From: Phlebotomus papatasi
Taxonomy: Eukaryota; Arthropoda; Insecta; Diptera; Psychodidae
DNA length: 64,000 nucleotides
Direction: 5' to 3'
Assembly (NCBI RefSeq): GCF_024763615.1
Contig: NC_077224.1
Span: 58,352,712 to 58,416,711 of the forward strand
Part shown: positions 56,421-64,000 of the stretch, in pieces
Layout of the letters: every line of letters starts with the position of its first letter
Numbering within the stretch: the stretch's first letter is position 1
Program-made: the position numbers and the translations under genes
The notes under the pieces: generated by a model
What the model saw: the letters and a program-made list of their open reading frames with translations, nothing else
Told to the model about the DNA's origin: nothing
Database searches by the model: none

Positions 56421-56873
56421 ATTGGAACCAAGGGGGAGATATTAGTCGGTTAATCATGTACACCACTTCCAGCACTTCCTGAATTTATATGGAACACGTC
56501 AAAGACTTCCACACTTCCGGAAGTGCCATAGGTGATTTCCAGCACTTCTTGTACTTCTAAGCACTTCCAGGCACTTTCTGGCGTTTGAATTTAAAAGAAA
56601 CGACTAAAATCTAATGTGAATTTTCTTCAACAGCTGGATTATTATTATTGACTTTATTCAATATCGCAATTGCATTTTAATTCAACTGAAAACAGAATCT
56701 CAATTTTAATAATTTCTCTCGGATGGTTGATTTTTATAATAAATCTGAAAAAGTTGTTCATGCGGAATTGTTCTGTAAATGTCAGTGATATAATATAAAA
56801 TTTATTTTTTTCACTAAGAACAAATATTTCAAAATAAAAAATAGTATTCAAAAGACATAATGAATCAAGAAAT

Positions 56874-57013
56874 CGTCGGTTGCCTCAGCAACTGTGCTAA
56901 CTGCATTTGCTTTGTGTCAGCATTCGTTGTAAGCAACGCATCGCTGCGCTGTGTTTGCAATTAATGCAGACACAAAGTAGATGCAGTTAGCACAGTTGCT
57001 GAGGCAACCGACG
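56874..57013. repeat. 140-bp fold-back repeat inside the hAT element
   Basis: Arms of 45 bp: CGTCGGTTGCCTCAGCAACT then GTGCTAACTGCAT at left, the complement ATGCAGTTAGCACAGTTGCT then GAGGCAACCGACG at right, with very few mismatches around a GC-rich middle (gcaacgcatcgctgcgc). It is richer in GC than its surroundings. Confidence 0.65.
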
Positions 57014-57590
57014 AAATGTGCATAGAGACAAACAGTGTGTCATCACTTAATTATTTTTTTTTTAATTAAACAAAACTGAAACGTTTATTTTGAAAATCTT
57101 CTTTATCCAAAGCTCAGTCTTTAATTTTAGTTATTTTCTGTTTTATTGGATGATTGCATAAGTTCATGGGCTACTTTCACGGGTGTGACCAAAATATATC
57201 CTTTAGCTTAATCCTGTAATTTTTGTCAACTTTTGCATAAACTGGAAAGATTATAATGTCTTACATCCCTCTAATGCCATGTATCCATCAAATAAGTCGA
57301 CATGTCCTTTGGAGGACTTTTCCAAAATGTGAAAGAAAAAGGCGCATTTACAGCATTTAATGTTAGGTGAATTTTGGAAAGGTCCAAGTGATGGACTTCC
57401 ACGGAAAATAATTTTGGGCGTTTATTTTGATCATATTGTGGCTCTCAGAATAATTAAAAGATGTTCTGGAAAATTTCGAAATAAGGATTTATTCTTCGAA
57501 AGATCAACTCAATTTTAAACGGCCTGTAGCATTGATGAAGATATTTTGAGTATCCTAATAGAAGAAAAATATTTGAAAAGATTGTTATGC

Positions 57591-57732
57591 CCGACGCACA
57601 ATAACTTTTGTTTTGTAAACATGTTTTTGACATTTCAATGAGAGTGAGTGAAACCGAGATCTAGTCATCTCGCTCTCTCTCACTGGAAATTTTGAAAACA
57701 TGTTTACAAACAAAAGCTATTATGCGTTGGTC
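57591..57732. repeat. Palindromic repeat inside the hAT element
   Basis: Left GACGCACAATAACTTTTGTT, TGTAAACATGTTTTTGACATT, right AATTTTGAAAACATGTTTAC, AAACAAAAGCTATTATGCGT: inverted arms around a GAGTGAGTG/CTCTCTCTCAC centre. A partial copy is at 23203-23303. Confidence 0.6.
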
Positions 57733-58894
57733 ATTAAAATGTTGAAAAACAATAATTCGACTGTATTTTGTCATTTTCAAAATATGGGATATGTTTCCAA
57801 GATTGATACATGAGTTCCAAATTATTATTTTGACTGAAATGCTCAAGGTGAACCGAATGAATGTGGTCATTTTTCTCCTCGTTTCGTTACGACAAATAGT
57901 CTTTCTTTTTGATCGATTGGAAACAATTGATGGAAAATTGATCAAATACAACAGCATACAGTCGAAAAGGTCCTGAAGAAAACAGTCAAGCCTATTGGAA
58001 AAACAGATCTTCATCTCACGATGGTGATGTTGGAAATTTAATGAGATTTTAGGGAAATTGTTTAATTTAGGCTACCTAAGCTCGATGAAATAATCATAGA
58101 AGACAAGAACTGTGAGCATTTTGTTAATTTCGATGAGTATTTTTTTTTAAGTCAGTTTTTGGGTAAAAGAACAAGCATAATTTTCGAAGGCAATAACGTG
58201 AAATTGCGTGCCTCATAAACGACGTTGTCAAAGTGCCAAAGGGGTTGTAGTGGGAAATTCTTCAACACCTAGAATAATCTTCATTAATTGATCCTTCCGA
58301 TCAGCATTTCTTCCAATTTCTATCGAATAGTTACAAGGTACAAAAACATATAACCTTCCTAACAGCTGTAAAAAAAAAACTACCTTTCGATCTATCTTAA
58401 AAAAAAAACGGTTCTTTTCCTTAAAAATGGAATTAATATATCTTTCGAGGACAATTGTTAGGATCAATTGAGACTTATATTAATTATATTTATGAAAAAA
58501 TTTACTAAATTACGTAAATTAATTTACGGAGCTAAACCATCCGAAAGAATCGACTACTACTACACTATTCCAACTGAAAATGTAATTTGAAATTTAAATA
58601 TTTGTAAAGCATTCAATTAAGTTTCATCCATTGGAACAGAGGGAGTAGTTGAACGATATTTGATTATTTTAACGATAATTTTGATGAGAAATTTAAGACA
58701 ATTGCGATAAAAAAAACAACATTAATTTAACCCTTAGGACAATATTTAATTGCGTTACATGCTCACAAACATTTTTTCTACTGTAATTAAATGAAAATCG
58801 CAAGAATCATTTCATTTTTGAGACTTCCACTTCCGCAGTACTTCCACCTCATCGTACACCACTTCCAAGCTAATATCTCCCCCTTGATTGGAAC

Positions 58895-59853
58895 CTTTTT
58901 TAACCCTTTAAGAACGAGAAGCTTTCCGCTGAGCGAAATTCAACGAAATCAAGTTTCCCTCGATATTTTAGCCTAAATAAGAGATTTACGGTTAAAAAGA
59001 AATTTTCCCATCCCTAGGAGTCTTGGAAAACTATGGATCATATATGACCCAATCGTCCTTAAAGGTAAAAAAGCACAAAATTTTCCAGACGACTAGTTTA
59101 CTCGTTTGCTCTGTTATTTTTGAAAGATAAATAACTTGAATATATTTGTAATAATAAAAAAAAAATATTTAGAGTACGAGTAAAAATTAAAACGATCAAA
59201 AAATAATTTTAAAAAATCTCATTCAATTTTTGGTCTCAAAGACTCTTGAAGACTTGTACACAAAAACAATAATTTTTGTGAAAAATGTATTAGGGTAAAT
59301 TAAGCTAATTCAAAACTTATTCCAAATGGAAATTTTTCTCTATTTCAAATGGAAACGTCACTGTTTTCATGGTAAATACAGTACTAAATTATTATATTTA
59401 TATATTTTCTATACCACAGTTTCATTATTTAGTTAATTTTGCTCCAAATAAAGCAAAAATCCATTCATATTCACAAATTTTAATTTGTTAATTTCTCAGA
59501 AAACTTAAAAGTGTACCTTTTCACCATTGAATTTTTTACAGTTTCTATTCCCAAGAGGTTTTTGCTTAAAAAAAAATTAGAAATATTAAAATTCAAGCAC
59601 TAACGTGAAAATTTGAAAATTCGTTATTTTTGAGCTCAAATATTTTTTATATAGCAAATAGCTGGAGATTTGCAAAAAATATCCTAGATTCCTACATCTT
59701 TCTACTTCGTGATTATGTACAAACATTAGAAAGAAATAACTTCAGGTAGTCAGGAAAAATTATTTTCTCTATGGGTCACGGGTGACCCAGTCGTCCTTAA
59801 AGGGTTAAAGAAAATTGGAAAAATGCAGAAAAAATTGCTAATACCATCAAGGA
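58895..59853. other. Spacer between the hAT element and CIBAR1
   Basis: AT-rich; no gene seen. Two similar stretches ('gacccaatcgtccttaaaggt' at 59047 and 'gacccagtcgtccttaaaggg' at 59783) form a direct repeat of unknown origin. Confidence 0.45.
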
Positions 59854-59859
59854 TTTATT
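59854..59859 (-). promoter_or_regulatory. Poly(A) signal very close to the CIBAR1 stop
   Basis: AATAAA on the minus strand (tttatt on plus) starts eight bases after the TAG stop. If used, the 3'UTR would be only about 25-35 nt. Confidence 0.45.
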
Positions 59860-59866
59860 GATCAAA

Positions 59867-60790
59867 CTAGGGCTTCCTAATCAACTGAGCTAGTTTGTAC
59901 TTAAATTTCTCCGATCGTGGATCTTCAGCCACTTCCTCTTCTAACTCTGAAGCTCCTGACTCCGATTCTGTCACAGAGATTGACTCAGACCTCTGAAGAA
60001 GCTCCAAAGAAGCTGCTTTCCTTGGGGTTTCTGACTTTCTCGAACTCCTAGGACTCTCAATTTCCACAGGCAATTCCCTAGGAGTAATCAAAGTGGGTTG
60101 ACTTTTATTCTGTGGAGCACTGTGACGCTTTCCATGAGGCAAGACCACAGAATTGAGAGCTCCCATTGACTGAGATCGAATTCTCTGCAAAAATGCCCGT
60201 CCTGCAATTTCCTCAGCTTCCATTTTATCCCTGAACTCCTCGAGATTCGCCTCATCATCGATCTCAACTATGTCCTGGTACACAGCACTCAGAACTTCAA
60301 TGGACTTTGCATGCATAGCCAGTTCGATGGTCAGGAATTCTAGGAAAATCCTCCGTGTATCATTGAGGCGACGTTTCTCAAATGATTCCGCCAATTCTCC
60401 CAAATCATTGACTTTGGCATCTTGATGAAAAGTCCTCTGACGCAGGGAACCTGCCACTTTGATCTCATCTCTAACAGTTCGACAAATGGCATCGTACTGT
60501 ACAATGTCCGGGATTAGCTTTCTCTCCAGCCTCTTCACTTCCATGTCCCTGGCATCGGCCAGGAGAGTGAGAGCATTGGACAGGTTGACAAAGCCCTCAC
60601 TCCATTTGGTGCAAATCTTTTCGGATGAGCCGTGGACTCGAAGGACTTGGGCGAAATCGTCCGTTTTGTCCCGGAGTCGGGCGGATTTTCTCATCAGCGC
60701 TGAGAGAGATTGACATAATTCACTGAATTGCTTCTCAACGCAATTAACACGCTCCCCAAGGAATCTTTGCTGATGGTCTCCCCTGCTCAT
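59867..60790 (-). CDS. CIBAR1: FAM92/CIBAR-type BAR domain protein
   Basis: A 307-aa intronless ORF resembling FAM92 (CBY1-interacting BAR domain protein). In animals these proteins bind curved membrane and act with Chibby at the ciliary base. Residues about 16-210 carry the BAR-domain signature in the family order: NCVEKQFSELCQSLSALMRK, SARLRDKTDDFAQVL, the DARDMEVKRLERKLIPDI helix, SFEKRRLNDTRRIFLEFLTIE, and HAKSIEVLSAVYQDI followed by IDDEANLEEFRDKM. Each block matches human FAM92A in position (VEKHFGELC, ARLRDKAD, FEKQKMKDIK, ALEVYTAAYQ, EDEDLEVFR). The last 100 residues are Ser/Glu-rich and probably disordered. The ATG has good context (gatcaATGag). An AATAAA begins only 8 bp after the stop. 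The satellite array begins about 210 bp upstream of the start. An insect role in cilia or sperm is inferred from the family. Confidence 0.88.
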   Translation of the reverse strand: MSRGDHQQRFLGERVNCVEKQFSELCQSLSALMRKSARLRDKTDDFAQVLRVHGSSEKICTKWSEGFVNLSNALTLLADARDMEVKRLERKLIPDIVQYDAICRTVRDEIKVAGSLRQRTFHQDAKVNDLGELAESFEKRRLNDTRRIFLEFLTIELAMHAKSIEVLSAVYQDIVEIDDEANLEEFRDKMEAEEIAGRAFLQRIRSQSMGALNSVVLPHGKRHSAPQNKSQPTLITPRELPVEIESPRSSRKSETPRKAASLELLQRSESISVTESESGASELEEEVAEDPRSEKFKYKLAQLIRKP

Positions 60791-60995
60791 TGATCAAACT
60801 TTTTGGGGCTCTTGGTGAAAGGAATACTTTACAGATTGAGGGCTCTTGAGTTTACTGATGTGTTTGGAGTGGTTGCCTAGGGAACAGCTTGGAAGTTTGA
60901 TTTATAAAGACTCTATCGAAAATTATGGGACTTTACAACAGGCCTTAGCTAAAATAAAAGCCGAAGAGAATTTGGTGGTGCCAGTTGGGATTCTT

Positions 60996-63900
60996 CGATT
61001 TTTGATGCCAACTTTGGGGGGTCTATCTCTTCTAGTTTAGGAGATATTCGCGTTTAAAGATTTGCATACAATTTAGGCCTAAAAATTTATTTTTTTGGTG
61101 CCAACTTTGGGGGGTCTATCTCTTTTAGTTTAGGAGATATTCGCGTTTAAAGATTTGCATACAATATAGGCCTAAAAATTTATTTTTTTGGTGCCAACTT
61201 TGGGGGGTCTATCTCTTCTAGTTTAGGAGATATTCGCGTTTAAAGATTTGCATACAATTTAGGCCTAAAAAATTATTTTTTTGGTGCCAACTTTGGGGGG
61301 TCTATCTCTTCTAGTTTAGGAGATATTCGCGTTTAAAGATTTGCATACAATTTAGGCCTAAAAAATTATTTTTTTGGTGCCAACTTTGGGGGGTCTATCT
61401 CTTCTAGTTTAGGAGATATTCGCGTTTAAAGATTTGCATACAATTTAGGCCTAAAAATTTATTTTTTTGGTGCCAACTCTGGGGGGTCTATCTCTTCTAG
61501 TTTAGGAGATATTCGCGTTTAAAGATTTGCATACAATTTAGGCCTAAAAAATTATTTTTTTGGTGCCAACTTTGGGGGGTCTATCTCTTCTAGTTTAGGA
61601 GATATTCGCGTTTAAAGATTTGCATACAATTTAGGCCTAAAAAATTATTTTTTTGGTGCCAACTTTGGGGGTCTATCTCTTCTAGTTTAGGAGATATTCG
61701 CGTTTAAAGATTTGCATACAATTTAGGCCTAAAAAATTATTTTTTTGGTGCCAACTTTGGGGGGTCTATCTCTTCTAGTTTAGGAGATATTCGCGTTTAA
61801 AGATTTGCATACAATTTAGGCCTAAAAAATTATTTTTTTGGTGCCAACTTTGGGGGGTCTATCTCTTCTAGTTTAGGAGATATTCGCGTTTAAAGATTTG
61901 CATACAATTTAGGCCTAAAAAATTATTTTTTTGGTGCCAACTTTGGGGGGTCTATCTCTTCTAGTTTAGGAGATATTCGCGTTTAAAGATTTGCATACAA
62001 TTTAGGCCTAAAAATTTATTTTTTTGGTGCCAACTCTGGGGGGTCTATCTCTTCTAGTTTAGGAGATATTCGCGTTTAAAGATTTGCATACAATTTAGGC
62101 CTAAAAAATTATTTTTTTGGTGCCAACTTTGGGGGGTCTATCTCTTCTAGTTTAGGAGATATTCGCGTTTAAAGATTTGCATACAATTTAGGCCTAAAAA
62201 ATTATTTTTTTGGTGCCAACTTTGGGGGTCTATCTCTTCTAGTTTAGGAGATATTCGCGTTTAAAGATTTGCATACAATTTAGGCCTAAAAAATTATTTT
62301 TTTGGTGCCAACTTTGGGGGGTCTATCTCTTCTAGTTTAGGAGATATTCGCGTTTAAAGATTTGCATACAATTTAGGCCTAAAAAATTATTTTTTTGGTG
62401 CCAACTTTGGGGGGTCTATCTCTTCTAGTTTAGGAGATATTCGCGTTTAAAGATTTGCATACAATTTAGGCCTAAAAAATTATTTTTTTGGTGCCAACTT
62501 TGGGGGTCTATCTCTTCTAGTTTAGGAGATATTCGCGTTTAAAGATTTGCATACAATTTAGGCCTAAAAAATTATTTTTTTGGTGCCAACTTTGGGGGGT
62601 CTATCTCTTCTAGTTTAGGAGATATTCGCGTTTAAAGATTTGCATACAATTTAGGCCTAAAAAATTATTTTTTTGGTGCCAACTTTGGGGGGTCTATCTC
62701 TTCTAGTTTAGGAGATATTCGCGTTTAAAGATTTGCATACAATTTAGGCCTAAAAAATTATTTTTTTGGTGCCAACTTTGGGGGGTCTATCTCTTCTAGT
62801 TTAGGAGATATTCGCGTTTAAAGATTTGCATACAATTTAGGCCTAAAAAATTATTTTTTTGGTGCCAACTTTGGGGGTCTATCTCTTCTAGTTTAGGAGA
62901 TATTCGCGTTTAAAGATTTGCATACAATTTAGGCCTAAAAAATTATTTTTTTGGTGCCAACTTTGGGGGTCTATCTCTTCTAGTTTAGGAGATATTCGCG
63001 TTTAAAGATTTGCATACAATTTAGGCCTAAAAAATTATTTTTTTGGTGCCAACTTTGGGGGGTCTATCTCTTCTAGTTTAGGAGATATTCGCGTTTAAAG
63101 ATTTGCATACAATTTAGGCCTAAAAAATTATTTTTTTGGTGCCAACTTTGGGGGTCTATCTCTTCTAGTTTAGGAGATATTCGCGTTTAAAGATTTGCAT
63201 ACAATTTAGGCCTAAAAAATTATTTTTTTGGTGCCAACTTTGGGGGGTCTATCTCTTCTAGTTTAGGAGATATTCGCGTTTAAAGATTTGCATACAATTT
63301 AGGCCTAAAAAATTATTTTTTTGGTGCCAACTTTGGGGGGTCTATCTCTTCTAGTTTAGGAGATATTCGCGTTTAAAGATTTGCATACAATTTAGGCCTA
63401 AAAAATTATTTTTTTGGTGCCAACTTTGGGGGGTCTATCTCTTCTAGTTTAGGAGATATTCGCGTTTAAAGATTTGCATACAATTTAGGCCTAAAAAATT
63501 ATTTTTTTGGTGCCAACTTTGGGGGGTCTATCTCTTCTAGTTTAGGAGATATTCGCGTTTAAAGATTTGCATACAATTTAGGCCTAAAAAATTATTTTTT
63601 TGGTGCCAACTCTGGGGGGTCTATCTCTTCTAGTTTAGGAGATATTCGCGTTTAAAGATTTGCATACAATTTAGGCCTAAAAAATTATTTTTTTGGTGCC
63701 AACTTTGGGGGGTCTATCTCTTCTAGTTTAGGAGATATTCGCGTTTCAAGATTTGCATACAATTTAGGCCTAAAAAATTATTTTTTTGGTGCCAACTTTG
63801 GGGGGTCTATCTCTTCTAGTTTAGGAGATATTCGCGTTTAAAGATTTGCATACAATTTAGGCCTAAAAAATTATTTTTTTGGTGCCAACTTTGGGGGGTC

Positions 63901-64000
63901 TATCTCTTCTAGTTTAGGAGATATTCGCGTTTAAAGATTTGCATACAATTTAGGCCTAAAAAATTATTTTTTTGGTGCCAACTTTGGGGGGTCTATCTCT
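60996..64000. repeat. 93-bp satellite array, about 32 copies
   Basis: Head-to-tail units start GGTGCCAACTTTGGGG and run through TCTATCTCTTCTAGTTTAGG, AGATATTCGCGTTTAAAG, ATTTGCATACAATTTAGGCC to an A/T tract. Unit starts fall at 61004 (gatgcc), 61097, 61190 and 61283, exactly 93 bp apart. Some units are 92 bp because one G is missing from the six-G run. Variation is confined to a few positions (caactct for caacttt, G5/G6, aaaaattta/aaaaaatta). Every frame on both strands has stops in each unit, so it is not coding. The array runs off the window. Its near edge is about 210 bp from the CIBAR1 start. Confidence 0.95.

Larger units (their letters stand above)
56429..58886. mobile_element. hAT-type transposon, 2.46 kb, non-autonomous
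   Basis: Perfect 17-bp inverted tips CAAGGGGGAGATATTAG (56429-56445 and complement at 58870-58886), flanked by a perfect 8-bp direct repeat ATTGGAAC (56421-56428 and 58887-58894). Eight-base duplications and CA-GGG tips are diagnostic of hAT elements. Within about 150 bp of each end there are clusters of 'cacttcc' (cacttccagcacttcc, cacttccggaagtg; at right acttccacttccgcag, caccacttcc), typical hAT subterminal binding repeats. I find no transposase frame, so it is non-autonomous. Two other fold-back repeats lie inside it. Confidence 0.82.

Noticed and set aside
57661..58014. 117-codon ORF tested as a hAT transposase
   Set aside because: No hAT catalytic or dimerisation motifs; part of it is the palindromic repeat at 57591.
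60846..61040. 64-codon ORF running into the satellite
   Set aside because: Ends in the first satellite unit and has no protein-like features.
60996..64000. CRISPR-like array
   Set aside because: Head-to-tail 93-bp units with no unique spacers, in an animal genome; it is a satellite.

Overview
The window looks like AT-rich nuclear DNA from an insect, most likely a nematoceran dipteran; sand fly is only a guess. The evidence is a two-exon FMRFamide-type receptor, small dipteran-style introns (64 bp in HSBP1), an intron-poor set of housekeeping genes, and dense small DNA transposons. No prokaryotic genes, rRNA, tRNA gene or CRISPR array was seen.

Layout. From 1 to about 27 kb there is no convincing host gene. 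This stretch is a mosaic of small inverted-repeat elements, two tRNA-derived SINEs, a 5'-truncated LINE with a long RT open frame (14.63-16.29 kb), and a decayed RNase H LINE (21.3-22.56 kb) split by one element that is split by another. At 27.7-31.2 kb lies a FMRFamide receptor-like GPCR gene, 460 aa in two exons, with repeats in its intron. From 31.2 to 49.5 kb there are again only repeats: a 627-bp fold-back element inside an older element, a 1.3-kb TTAA-flanked element, a pogo-derived pair and a mariner remnant.

From 49.5 kb genes return: an unrecognised acidic ORF (minus); an unrecognised basic ORF starting MGC (plus, 53.9 kb); a head-to-head pair of a proteasome assembly chaperone 3-like gene (minus) and HSBP1 (plus, two exons) 280 bp apart; a 2.46-kb hAT-type element with perfect ends (56.4-58.9 kb); and an intronless FAM92/CIBAR BAR-domain gene (minus, 59.9-60.8 kb). 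From about 61.0 kb to the end there is a highly uniform 93-bp satellite array, about 32 copies, which continues past the window.

The genes do not form one pathway. Proteasome assembly (PSMG3) and heat-shock factor control (HSBP1) are both proteostasis functions and may share a promoter region. The window's main interest is the nested transposon record and the satellite. All family assignments are from reading motifs by eye; no search was run.
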